This document shows positions 1 to 6,056 of a stretch of DNA of 14,250 nucleotides, in pieces. The translations under genes were made by a program, and so were the position numbers. This DNA is from Candidatus Falkowiibacteriota bacterium (GTDB lineage: Bacteria; Patescibacteriota; Patescibacteriia; Patescibacteriales; SZUA-104), in contig QIIF01000154.1 in assembly GCA_003231075.1 (NCBI GenBank), positions 1 through 14,250 on the forward strand, given 5' to 3'. The notes beneath the pieces are model-generated. The model ran no database searches. It was not told the origin of the DNA and worked only from the letters and a program-made list of their open reading frames with translations. The first letter of the stretch is position 1. Every line of letters starts with the position of its first letter.

Positions 1-591
1 ACAAAATTAAGAGATGATAATATTTTTGTAGTTAAAGTTTCTAATTTTAACAGTGATACGGCCGGTTTATTCAATAAAGCGGTTAGCGAGATCGTGAAGG
101 ATAATCCTCGCGGCATAATTTTGGATCTTCGCAATAACCCCGGAGGATATCTTGATACCGCCGTGGATATGGCAAGCGCGTGGATTAAAGACGGAGTGGT
201 AGTGTCCGAGGAATTTGATAATAAAAATAAGAATGAATTTTCAGCCAAAGGCAGGGCGCTGCTTAAAGATTATAAAACAGTGGTATTGGTAAACCAAGGC
301 AGCGCTTCGGCTTCCGAAATCGTCGCCGGCGCTTTGCAGGATTACGGCAAAGCGACAATAGTGGGGATGCAGACATTCGGCAAGGGCTCGGTGCAGACTT
401 TGGAAGAATTCAAAGACGGCTCTTCGGTAAAAATCACCGTAGCCAAATGGCTTACGCCCAAAGGCAATTATATAAACAAAAAGGGGATAACTCCGGATGT
501 AAAAGTGGATTTAACCCTAAAAGACTATGAGGACGGAAATGATCCGCAATTAGACAAAGCAGTGGAGATACTTAAAATGAATAATGAATAA
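1..591 (+). CDS. S41-family C-terminal processing peptidase, 3' part only
   Basis: Serine protease of the CtpA/Prc type, which trims or degrades envelope proteins. The frame is open from base 1, so the N-terminus, including any signal peptide and most or all of the PDZ domain, lies outside the window. The visible 196 residues hold the S41 core: LDLRNNPGG, then NQGSASASEI with the expected catalytic Ser at 307-309, then TFGKGSVQ with the catalytic Lys at 382-384. The 25-residue Ser-Lys spacing matches E. coli Prc. The family-typical end (TPKGNYINKKGITPDV, then a short DPQLDKAVEIL helix) is present. The last residues, MNNE, and the TAA stop are encoded by the heptamer array that begins the next element, so the original end of the gene was probably replaced. 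Family assignment is near certain; the exact subfamily is not known without the N-terminus. Confidence 0.93.
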   Translation, partial: TKLRDDNIFVVKVSNFNSDTAGLFNKAVSEIVKDNPRGIILDLRNNPGGYLDTAVDMASAWIKDGVVVSEEFDNKNKNEFSAKGRALLKDYKTVVLVNQGSASASEIVAGALQDYGKATIVGMQTFGKGSVQTLEEFKDGSSVKITVAKWLTPKGNYINKKGITPDVKVDLTLKDYEDGNDPQLDKAVEILKMNNE

Positions 592-608
592 TGAATCAGG
601 AATTATGG
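573..608. repeat. Left inverted arm: heptamer array AATGAAT x3
   Basis: Three exact AATGAAT units at 576-596, then the degenerate CAGGAATTATGG. The array contains the last codons and stop of the protease gene and the start codon of the four-helix-bundle ORF. The 13-mer ATGAATCAGGAAT at 591-603 occurs again inside the second glycosyltransferase gene at 12592-12604. Confidence 0.85.
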
Positions 609-994
609 AAAATAATAAGATTAAAATTAAAAGTTTTACTGACTTAGACGCATGGAAAGAGGGGCATAAATTAGTTTTAACTATTTATAATATTACGAAG
701 TCTTTTCCTAGAGAAGAAATGTTCGGATTGGTTAGCCAAATAAGAAGATGCGCCGTATCAATAACATCTAATATCGCCGAAGGATTCAGCAGGCAGTCCT
801 ATAAAGAAAAAGCGCAATTTTATTTTATTGCTCTCGGTTCAGTCACTGAATTGCAAAATCAACTTTTAATTGCGAAAGATGTTGCCTATATTACTGAAAA
901 ACAATTTCAAGATATTGCGAAACAAACAATTGTTGTCCATAAAATAGTGAACGGATTAATTAAGAGCTCAAAAGCCATAATTCATAATTCATAA
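605..994 (+). CDS. Four-helix-bundle protein, S23 / 23S rRNA intervening-sequence family
   Basis: Small (129 residues) helical protein of the S23/IVP family, whose crystal structures are pentameric four-helix bundles and whose biochemical role is unknown; Avd proteins of diversity-generating retroelements share the fold. The sequence carries the family core: DLDAWKEGHKL, IYNITKSFPREEMFGL, SQIRRCAVSITSNIAEGFSR, SYKEKAQFYFIALGS, ELQNQLLIAKDVAYI. The first in-frame ATG is at 584 and overlaps the protease stop. I chose 605 because MENNKIK directly precedes the conserved part and 584-604 is repeat. The final residues AIIHNS and the stop come from the right heptamer arm. No reverse transcriptase or rRNA gene is nearby, so a DGR or rRNA setting is not supported. 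Family assignment is firm, function unknown. Confidence 0.9.
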   Translation: MENNKIKIKSFTDLDAWKEGHKLVLTIYNITKSFPREEMFGLVSQIRRCAVSITSNIAEGFSRQSYKEKAQFYFIALGSVTELQNQLLIAKDVAYITEKQFQDIAKQTIVVHKIVNGLIKSSKAIIHNS

Positions 995-1003
995 TTCATT
1001 TTA
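975..1003. repeat. Right inverted arm: heptamer array CATAATT x3
   Basis: CATAATT repeats at 976-996 within CCATAATTCATAATTC..., then CATTTTA. Its reverse complement matches the left arm at 583-608 in 23 of 26 positions. It contains the TAA of the four-helix-bundle ORF and touches the first base of the pyrG ATG (1003), leaving pyrG without a Shine-Dalgarno sequence. Confidence 0.85.
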
Positions 1004-2697
1004 TGCCAAAAAAATTAAAATCTAAGAAAAAGAAGCAAGCTGTTAAATACATCTTTGTCGTCGGCGGAGTAATGTCCGGCGTGGGGAAGGGGATTGCCGC
1101 CGCTTCCATCGGCAAGATTTTACAAAGCAAGGGGTATAGGGTTAGCGCCGTTAAAGTTGATCCATATATTAATGTTGATGCCGGCACCATGAATCCGATT
1201 GAGCATGGGGAAGTTTTTGTCACTGAGGATGGGGATGAAACCGACCAAGATATTGGGAATTATGAAAGATTTTTAAACACTAATATTTATCGGGAAAATT
1301 ATATGACTACCGGGCGGGTTTATCGGAGCGTGATTGAGCGGGAGAGAAATTTGGAGTATAAGGGAAAATGCGTGGAAGTGGTGCCGCATATCCCGATGGA
1401 AATAAGAGACAGAATACAGAAGGCGGTAAAAAAAGCGGAAGCGGAAATAATGATAATTGAAATCGGCGGCACGGTCGGAGAATACCAAAATTTATTGTTT
1501 TTGGAAGCCGCCAGAATGATGCATCTTTTAAAGCCGGACGATGTTTTATTCGTGATGGTGAGCTATCTGCCGATTCCTTCAAAAGTCGGAGAAATGAAGA
1601 CAAAACCGACACAGCACGCGATTCGGTCACTGAATTCGGCCGGAATACAGCCGGATTTTATTATAGCCCGTTCAAGGGTCGGCATTGACGAACCCAGAAG
1701 GAAAAAAATCGCCGTTAACTGCAATATAGCGAAAGAAGATGTTATTTCCGCGCCTGATGTGGATTCAATCTATGATGTGCCGATAAATTTTGAAAAAGAC
1801 GGGTTGGGAGACAGGATTTTAGAGAAATTCGGGCTTAAAAATAGAAAGAAAGATTTGGTTGAGTGGAGAAAAATGGTTAAGAAAACAAAAGACGCGAAAA
1901 AACAGGTTGATATCGGGATTGTGGGAAAATATTTCGCGACAGGTGATTTTGAATTGGCTGATTCGTATATTTCCGTAATTGAAGCGTTAAAGCACGGAGG
2001 AGCGGCGAATAATTGCCGGCCAAAACTGCATTGGATTAATACGGAAGAAATTGAGAAAAACGGCATTAAAATTTTAAAGCAACTTGACGGCATAATAGTG
2101 CCTCAAGGCTGGGGTTCGCGCGGGAGCGAAGGAAAAATTAAAACCATTAAATATTGCCGGGAAAATAATATCCCGTATTTCGGGCTCTGCTACGGAATGC
2201 AGATGGCGGTAATAGAATTCGCCCGCAATGCCTGCGGGCTTAAAGATGCGAACACCGAAGAGGCCGATCCAAAGACACCGCATCCGGTAATCCATATTAT
2301 GCCCGGGCAGAAAGAATTGATTGAGAAAAAAGGATACGGCGGAACCATCAGACTGGGCGGATGGCCTTGTAAGATTGTTAATGGCACTCACCTTGCCAAG
2401 GCCTATGAAAGAAAAATTGGGGATAAAAAAATAGTGTCCGAACGGCATAGGCATAGATATGAATTTAATAATGAGTATAGGGACAGATTGGAAAAGGCCG
2501 GATTAAAAGTCTGCGGCGTATCGCCGGACGGGAAAATAGTGGAAGCGATAGAAATTACCGATCACCCGTTTTTTATCGGCACTCAATTCCACCCCGAATA
2601 CATTTCAAGGCCGCTGGATCCCCATCCACTGTTTACGGAGTTCGTTAGGGTGTGTTTGAAATTAAGACAACAGACGGCAGACAACAGACGGCAGTAG
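1003..2697 (+). CDS. pyrG: CTP synthase (glutamine-hydrolysing)
   Basis: Converts UTP to CTP with ATP and glutamine, the last step of pyrimidine nucleotide synthesis, in the cytoplasm. The 564 residues show the complete two-domain enzyme. The synthetase domain begins YIFVVGGVMSGVGKG (P-loop SGVGKG at 25-30) and continues through DPYINVDAGTMNP and EHGEVFVTEDGDETD. The class I glutamine amidotransferase domain has nucleophile Cys396 in GLCYGMQM and the His530/Glu532 pair in FHPEY. The N-terminus carries an unusual lysine-rich extension (MPKKLKSKKKKQ) before the conserved start. The C-terminus ends in QQTADNRRQ, encoded by a duplicated 14-bp repeat. The gene is convergent with rpmA and shares its terminator. 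No promoter is evident upstream, so it may be read from the protease transcript. Confidence 0.98.
   Translation: MPKKLKSKKKKQAVKYIFVVGGVMSGVGKGIAAASIGKILQSKGYRVSAVKVDPYINVDAGTMNPIEHGEVFVTEDGDETDQDIGNYERFLNTNIYRENYMTTGRVYRSVIERERNLEYKGKCVEVVPHIPMEIRDRIQKAVKKAEAEIMIIEIGGTVGEYQNLLFLEAARMMHLLKPDDVLFVMVSYLPIPSKVGEMKTKPTQHAIRSLNSAGIQPDFIIARSRVGIDEPRRKKIAVNCNIAKEDVISAPDVDSIYDVPINFEKDGLGDRILEKFGLKNRKKDLVEWRKMVKKTKDAKKQVDIGIVGKYFATGDFELADSYISVIEALKHGGAANNCRPKLHWINTEEIEKNGIKILKQLDGIIVPQGWGSRGSEGKIKTIKYCRENNIPYFGLCYGMQMAVIEFARNACGLKDANTEEADPKTPHPVIHIMPGQKELIEKKGYGGTIRLGGWPCKIVNGTHLAKAYERKIGDKKIVSERHRHRYEFNNEYRDRLEKAGLKVCGVSPDGKIVEAIEITDHPFFIGTQFHPEYISRPLDPHPLFTEFVRVCLKLRQQTADNRRQ
2667..2694. repeat. Tandem 14-bp repeat (2 x 2 heptamers) at pyrG 3' end
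   Basis: ACAACAGACGGCAG occurs twice exactly (2667-2680 and 2681-2694), directly before the TAG stop. It can also be read as alternating heptamers AGACAAC and AGACGGC. It encodes the low-complexity tail QQTADNRRQ, which is not part of the enzyme fold. Confidence 0.9.
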
Positions 2698-2762
2698 ATG
2701 TTTTAAATTGCAAAATATTTTTAGTTTTTATCATTCGGCGACAGTCCCGTTATGGCACAGCC

Positions 2763-2808
2763 AATAAAAAAACAGTTTAATCACTTTGAATTAAGCTGTT
2801 TTTTTATT
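2763..2808. terminator. Bidirectional terminator between pyrG and rpmA
   Basis: Bases 2763-2780 pair with 2791-2808 (18 pairs including one G-U) around a 10-base loop. The core is ACAG(T)TTAA / TTAAGCTGT, flanked by seven A on the left and seven T on the right. This gives a U-tract to transcripts from either side and suits the convergent gene arrangement. Confidence 0.85.
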
Positions 2809-2834
2809 AAAACAATCAATTTTGCCGTCTATTA

Positions 2835-3116
2835 TTATTTCTGCGGCACGACATTCACTATTTTTGAAGATTGTAATGTATTGTTGAATTTCTTTAATTT
2901 TTTAGTGGTAAACTTAACAATACCGGTGACTGTGGTGAAAAGGGTATCGTCTTTTCCTTTTCTAACATTTTCTCCCGGATGGTATTTTGTGCCTCTTTGC
3001 CGTATTAAAATAGCACCGGCCTTGGCGTATTGGCCGTCTTGGATTTTAACGCCTAAGCGCTTGCTTTTTGAATCTCGACCCAGCCCCGTGGAGCCGCCCG
3101 CTTTCTTATGTGCCAT
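2835..3116 (-). CDS. rpmA: 50S ribosomal protein L27
   Basis: Component of the large ribosomal subunit whose N-terminal tail reaches toward the peptidyl-transferase centre. At 93 residues it has the usual length. It starts [20 protein letters not shown], followed by [20 protein letters not shown] and the [15 protein letters not shown] strand region. There is no cleavable N-terminal extension of the Firmicutes type. The gene stands alone rather than in the common rplU-rpmA pair. It has its own promoter at 3201-3229 and a leader of roughly 75 bases that carries a five-unit heptamer array just 8 bases before the start codon, where a Shine-Dalgarno would be expected. None is seen. Confidence 0.98.
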   Translation of the reverse strand: MAHKKAGGSTGLGRDSKSKRLGVKIQDGQYAKAGAILIRQRGTKYHPGENVRKGKDDTLFTTVTGIVKFTTKKLKKFNNTLQSSKIVNVVPQK

Positions 3117-3123
3117 AGTATAA

Positions 3124-3158
3124 ACAATTTACAATTAACAATTTACAATTAACAATAA
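3124..3158. repeat. Heptamer array in rpmA leader
   Basis: Five 7-bp units: ACAATTT, ACAATTA, ACAATTT, ACAATTA, ACAATAA, reading the plus strand. It lies in the 5' untranslated region of rpmA, upstream of the minus-strand ATG at 3116. Confidence 0.9.
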
Positions 3159-3200
3159 CGCAAATTGGTTAAGTGAGTTTTATTATTTTTTAACATTATT

Positions 3201-3229
3201 AATATATCAAACATAGTCAAAATAGTCAA
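3201..3229 (-). promoter_or_regulatory. Predicted promoter of rpmA
   Basis: On the minus strand TTGACT (3229-3224), exactly 17 bases, then TATATT (3206-3201): a good match to the sigma-70 consensus. It predicts a start near 3194. It diverges from the rpsB promoter. The rest of the 274-base rpmA-rpsB spacer holds no ORF. Confidence 0.6.
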
Positions 3230-3253
3230 TAGTATTTAAGTTTATGCGCATAA

Positions 3254-3282
3254 TTGACAAAATCATTGTAATATTATAGTAT
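3254..3282 (+). promoter_or_regulatory. Predicted promoter of rpsB-tsf
   Basis: TTGACA at 3254-3259, 17 bases, then TAGTAT at 3277-3282; a TATAGT overlaps at 3275 with 15-base spacing. It predicts a leader of about 100 bases before the rpsB ATG. The same arrangement (TTGACC, 17, TAGTAT) precedes the 47-residue ORF at 13307. Confidence 0.55.
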
Positions 3283-3340
3283 GTTTATGTGATAAATTTA
3301 ATTAAATTAATTTAATCTCTCATGTCTTGAGTGTTTTTTT

Positions 3341-3369
3341 CTTGTTCCGATTCTTTCGGAATAGACAAG
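3341..3369 (+). promoter_or_regulatory. Small hairpin in rpsB leader
   Basis: TTCCGA (3345-3350) pairs with TCGGAA (3356-3361), and CTTG (3341-3344) can extend to CAAG (3366-3369) across a bulge. It sits 20-50 bases before the rpsB start. In several bacteria rpsB is autoregulated by S2 binding its leader; whether this hairpin serves that role is only a guess. Confidence 0.25.
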
Positions 3370-3390
3370 GCAGAGGTAAAAAGAAAAAAT

Positions 3391-4080
3391 ATGATTAAAA
3401 TTCCCACTATTGAAGAGATGCTTAAAGCAGGAATGCATTTTGGGCATCGTACATCAAAATGGCATCCGAAAATGGGTCCTTTTATTTTTGGACAAAGAAA
3501 TAATATCCATATCATTAATTTGGTTAAAACCAGAAAAATGTTAATGGAAGCATTGGATTTTATTAAAAAAAATACCGGCGAAGGTAAAAACATTTTAATT
3601 GTCGGCACTAAAACGCAAGCTAAAAAAATAGTAAAAAAAATCGGTGAAGAAACAAATATGCCATACATATCTGAAAAATGGCTGGGTGGGTGCTTAACTA
3701 ATTATAGTATTATCAGCAAGTCTATTAAAAAATATAATAATTTAATCCAAAAAAAGAAGGATGGCCAATTAAGCAAATACACCAAAAAAGAGCAGTTGGA
3801 ATTTGACCGCGAGATAGATAAATTGGAATCAAGGGTCGGGGGCATGGCTAAGCTGATTAAAGCTCCGGACGCTATTTTTATTTGGGACATAAAAAAAGAA
3901 AAAACCGCTTTATCCGAAGCCAGAAAGAAAAAAATTCCGATAGTGGCGGTTTGCGATACTAATGTCAATCCGGATGGCATAGATTATGTCATACCGGCCA
4001 ATGATGACGCAACTAAGACGATTAAGATGATTTTGAATTTAGTAAAAGAAGCGATTGAGGAAGGGAAAGCAGGGAAGTAA
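3391..4080 (+). CDS. rpsB: 30S ribosomal protein S2
   Basis: Small-subunit protein needed for S1 binding and 30S assembly in model bacteria. The 229 residues begin MIKIPTIEEMLKAGMHFGHR, the standard S2 start, with TSKWHPKMGPFIFGQRNNIHIINL, then KWLGGCLTNY, the ESRVGGMAKL helix region and PIVAVCDTNVNPDGIDYVIPANDDA near the end. I chose the ATG at 3391 because the upstream in-frame extension from 3331 has no family counterpart. A weak AGAGGT lies at 3372-3377, 13 bases upstream. The last codons and the TAA stop fall in a heptamer array that runs on toward tsf, 45 bases downstream. rpsB-tsf is the classic pair and is probably one transcript. Confidence 0.98.
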   Translation: MIKIPTIEEMLKAGMHFGHRTSKWHPKMGPFIFGQRNNIHIINLVKTRKMLMEALDFIKKNTGEGKNILIVGTKTQAKKIVKKIGEETNMPYISEKWLGGCLTNYSIISKSIKKYNNLIQKKKDGQLSKYTKKEQLEFDREIDKLESRVGGMAKLIKAPDAIFIWDIKKEKTALSEARKKKIPIVAVCDTNVNPDGIDYVIPANDDATKTIKMILNLVKEAIEEGKAGK

Positions 4081-4108
4081 GAAGTAAGAATTAAGATTTA
4101 AGAATATT
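4074..4108. repeat. Heptamer array across rpsB stop
   Basis: Units GAAGTAA, GAAGTAA, GAATTAA, GATTTAA, GAATATT. The first unit supplies the final Lys codon and stop of rpsB. The string AAGATTTAAGAAT is shared with the array inside the first glycosyltransferase gene (11238-11279). Confidence 0.85.
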
Positions 4109-4125
4109 ATTAAAATTATAAAAAT

Positions 4126-4923
4126 ATGGAAAAAATTAAAGAATTAAGAAATAAAACAGGAGCCGGCATCGCCGATTGCAAAAAGGCGCTGGACGAATCA
4201 GGAGGCGATATTGACAAGGCGGTTGAAATTCTGAGAAAAAAAGGAATTGCCAAGGCGGCTAAAAGGGGCAATCGTGAAGCCCGCGAAGGAATAATAAAAG
4301 TTGCCGTTAGCAAAGACAATAGCGAAGGATATATTTTAGAATTAAATTCCGAGACTGATTTTGTCGCGCGCAACGGACAATTTCAAGATTTTGCCGATAA
4401 AATTCTGGAAATTATTAAAATTAAAAAACCGGCAAATCTTGAAGAACTATTGGCGAGCGGTATGGAATTCGGTTCGGTTAAAGAAAATTTGGATACTTTA
4501 AGCGGAACTATCGGGGAAAAGTTGGATATTAAAAAATTTAATATTTTAACATCCGCGGGAACCGTGTCCGCTTATTCGCATATGGGCGGCAGGATAGGCG
4601 TTCTGGCCGCGTTGGATAAGCCGGATAAGGCGGATTTGGCCCGTGATATCGCCATGCATATTGCCGCCGCCAATCCGAAGTATATCGTCCCGGAAGATGT
4701 TCCGGAAGAAGAAATAAACAAGGAAAAAGAAATTTACGCCGAGCAGCTTAAAAAAGAAGGAAAACCGGAAAATATAATTGAGAAGATTTTGGAAGGAAAA
4801 ATCAACAAATATTTTGAAGATGTTTGTTTAATTAAGCAGGAATACATTAAGGATGATAAGAAAAAGGTGGAAGATGTTTTGGATGATGCCAGAGTGGATG
4901 AATTTGTTAGATATAGTTTATAA
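4126..4923 (+). CDS. tsf: Translation elongation factor Ts
   Basis: Nucleotide exchange factor that releases GDP from EF-Tu. The 265 residues show the N-terminal UBA-like domain (IKELRNKTGAGIADCKKAL, residues 4-22, with GDIDKAVEILRKKG), the strictly conserved TDFVARN at 77-83, which contacts EF-Tu, and the dimerization region around GGRIGVLAAL and DIAMHIAAANPKYI. The C-terminal QEYIKDDKKKVEDVL segment is typical. It lies directly downstream of rpsB. There is no Shine-Dalgarno before the ATG; the spacer is AT-only apart from the heptamer array. After the stop, an inverted pair of heptamer arrays separates it from ricT. Confidence 0.98.
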   Translation: MEKIKELRNKTGAGIADCKKALDESGGDIDKAVEILRKKGIAKAAKRGNREAREGIIKVAVSKDNSEGYILELNSETDFVARNGQFQDFADKILEIIKIKKPANLEELLASGMEFGSVKENLDTLSGTIGEKLDIKKFNILTSAGTVSAYSHMGGRIGVLAALDKPDKADLARDIAMHIAAANPKYIVPEDVPEEEINKEKEIYAEQLKKEGKPENIIEKILEGKINKYFEDVCLIKQEYIKDDKKKVEDVLDDARVDEFVRYSL

Positions 4924-4986
4924 CAAGAAACAGGTAACAAGCAGCAAATATTTTAATGTTGCGTGTTACTTGTTGTATGTTACATG
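4922..4986. repeat. Inverted pair of heptamer arrays between tsf and ricT
   Basis: Left: AACAAGA, AACAGGT, AACAAGC, AGCAAAT (4922-4949). Right: TGTTGCG, TGTTACT, TGTTGTA, TGTTACA (4957-4984). The right array is roughly the reverse complement of the left (15 of 19 over the TAACA...GTAACA part, with a 3-base indel). The region can fold into an imperfect hairpin with a short AT-rich loop. The tsf stop lies in the left arm and the ricT ATG at the end of the right arm. Confidence 0.8.
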
Positions 4987-5841
4987 AAAATTGCTCAGAT
5001 ACAATTTACCCCATGGGATAAGGTTTATTATTTTGATTCAAATAATCTTAATTTAACAAAGGGCGGCAAGGTTGTGGTTAAAACCGAGATAGGCGTGGAA
5101 ATCGGAGAAGTTGTCGGATTTAAAGATGATTCAGATAAAGAAGGCGGATGCGGGTGTCCGCTTAAAAAAGAAGGATGCCAAAATTGCAAGTCCGCGGATA
5201 GGGAAATGAAGCCAGTTTTGCGTATTGCCGATAAGGCGGATTTGGAAAAGGTTGCCAAGCAAGAAGAAATTGATGAAGCTTCGGAGTTTTGTAAAAAATT
5301 GATAAAAAAATACGGTTTGCCAATGAAATTATCCGGTGTTCATTTTGCCTATGATGGCGCGAGAGCTACTTTCGCGTTCATTTCCGAATCCAGGGTTGAC
5401 TTCAGGGATTTGGTGAAAGATTTAACCCGCCGTTTTAACCGCGGCATCAGGATGCAGCAGATAGGCATTAGGGATGAAGCAAAAATGGCGGGGGATTACG
5501 GGCATTGCGGAAAACCGTTATGCTGCCGTAAATTTTTAACCGGTCTTGCTTCCATAACTTCGGACATGGCGGAAACTCAGCAATGCGCCCATAGGGGATC
5601 GGATCGTATTTCCGGAGTTTGCGGCCGGTTGATGTGCTGCCTGTCTTACGAGGAAAAAGGATACGAGGAGTTGGCTAAAACGATGCCGTTAATCGGCGCC
5701 AAGGTAAGCGTTGACGGCAAAAGAGGCGTAGTTATTAACCGCCACATTTTAAAACAATCGGTTGATGTTAAATTTGAGCTCGGAAAAGGAGAGGAAAGGC
5801 CGGTTATAGCAGAGGTTGATTTGAATCGGGATAAAAAATAA
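4984..5841 (+). CDS. ricT: PSP1-domain protein, RicT (YaaT) family
   Basis: In Bacillus, RicT is part of the RicAFT complex that carries Fe-S clusters and affects RNase Y-dependent RNA processing; in other bacteria the role is less clear. The 285-residue protein opens MKIAQIQFTPWDKVYYFD. It contains the PSP1 core (FAYDGARATFAFISESRVDFR, RRFNRGIRMQQIGIRDEAK) and the two cysteine signatures GHCGKPLCC (Cys175, 180, 181) and GVCGRLMCC (Cys213, 218, 219), with Cys201 between them. It also has an added cysteine cluster, CGC at 56-58 and CQNC at 65-68, in an otherwise ordinary N-terminal loop. I chose the ATG at 4984; the in-frame start at 4963 only adds repeat-encoded residues. A terminator follows at 5888. 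Confidence 0.92.
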   Translation: MKIAQIQFTPWDKVYYFDSNNLNLTKGGKVVVKTEIGVEIGEVVGFKDDSDKEGGCGCPLKKEGCQNCKSADREMKPVLRIADKADLEKVAKQEEIDEASEFCKKLIKKYGLPMKLSGVHFAYDGARATFAFISESRVDFRDLVKDLTRRFNRGIRMQQIGIRDEAKMAGDYGHCGKPLCCRKFLTGLASITSDMAETQQCAHRGSDRISGVCGRLMCCLSYEEKGYEELAKTMPLIGAKVSVDGKRGVVINRHILKQSVDVKFELGKGEERPVIAEVDLNRDKK

Positions 5842-5887
5842 TACAAGAATATTATCGGCTAAAATTAAAAATGAATTAAAGTTTTTT

Positions 5888-5915
5888 AAATCATCCGGGT
5901 TCGGGTGATTTTTTT
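5888..5915 (+). terminator. Rho-independent terminator after ricT
   Basis: AAATCATCCG (5888-5897) pairs with CGGGTGATTT (5902-5911) around GGTT, with one T-G pair, and runs into a seven-T tract (5909-5915). It closes the rpsB-tsf-ricT unit. Confidence 0.9.
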
Positions 5916-5935
5916 GTTTGCGCGAAAAAAATCTC

Positions 5936-6026
5936 TCAACCCTCTTTATTAAGGAGGCTATCAATCCCCCAGCTCCTTCTTCGTTAAAGCTACGGAGGGT
6001 AAGCCATTTTATCAGGGGGACTTTTA
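5936..6026. repeat. Intergenic copy of the G/C-rich palindromic repeat family
   Basis: 5936-5964 matches the reverse-complement 30-bp module found in the P-type ATPase gene at 9148-9177 (AATCTCTC, AACCC, CTTTAT, AGG). It is followed by AATCCCCCAGC, a CTCCTTC...ACGGAGG self-complementary segment, and ATCAGGGGGACT ending near 6022. It is a degraded composite of the family, filling the space between the ricT terminator and the mntA promoter. Confidence 0.65.
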
Positions 6027-6041
6027 ATTTTTTATTGTTTT

Positions 6042-6050
6042 TGCTATAAT
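6042..6050 (+). promoter_or_regulatory. Extended -10 promoter of mntA-hepT (predicts leaderless mRNA)
   Basis: TGCTATAAT at 6042-6050 is a perfect extended -10. Its end lies 6 bases before the mntA ATG (6057-6059), so transcription would begin at or next to the start codon. The -35 position (about 6022-6027, TTTTAA) is weak, as is common with extended -10 promoters. No Shine-Dalgarno is possible in this layout. Confidence 0.65.
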
Positions 6051-6056
6051 AGTTTT

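Larger units (their letters stand above)
573..1003 (+). mobile_element. Putative IVS-like element: four-helix-bundle ORF inside inverted heptamer arrays
   Basis: Seen: 583-608 and 975-1000 are inverted repeats matching at 23 of 26 positions. An outer TAAAATGAAT at 573-582 is mirrored by ATTCATTTTA at 994-1003. The left arm is one 7-bp unit longer than the right (36 versus 29 bases). The ORF's ATG (605) lies in the left arm and its TAA (992-994) in the right arm, so an RNA copy could fold into one stem with the whole gene in the loop. Known: S23-type four-helix-bundle proteins are encoded in intervening sequences of 23S rRNA genes in Leptospira and Coxiella, which are closed by a similar stem. 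Inferred: this is a related insertion between protein genes. No transposase and no clear target-site duplication are visible. Confidence 0.5.

Noticed and set aside
573..1003. Diversity-generating retroelement (Avd-like four-helix bundle)
   Set aside because: No reverse transcriptase, template repeat or variable repeat is present nearby; only the fold is shared.
2752..3123. Plus-strand 123-residue ORF opposite rpmA
   Set aside because: It is the antisense shadow of L27, whose identity is certain, and it runs through the shared terminator.
3331..3390. N-terminal extension of ribosomal protein S2 from a TTG start
   Set aside because: S2 families begin at the MIKIPTIEEML sequence; the extra 20 residues have no counterpart and overlap the leader hairpin.
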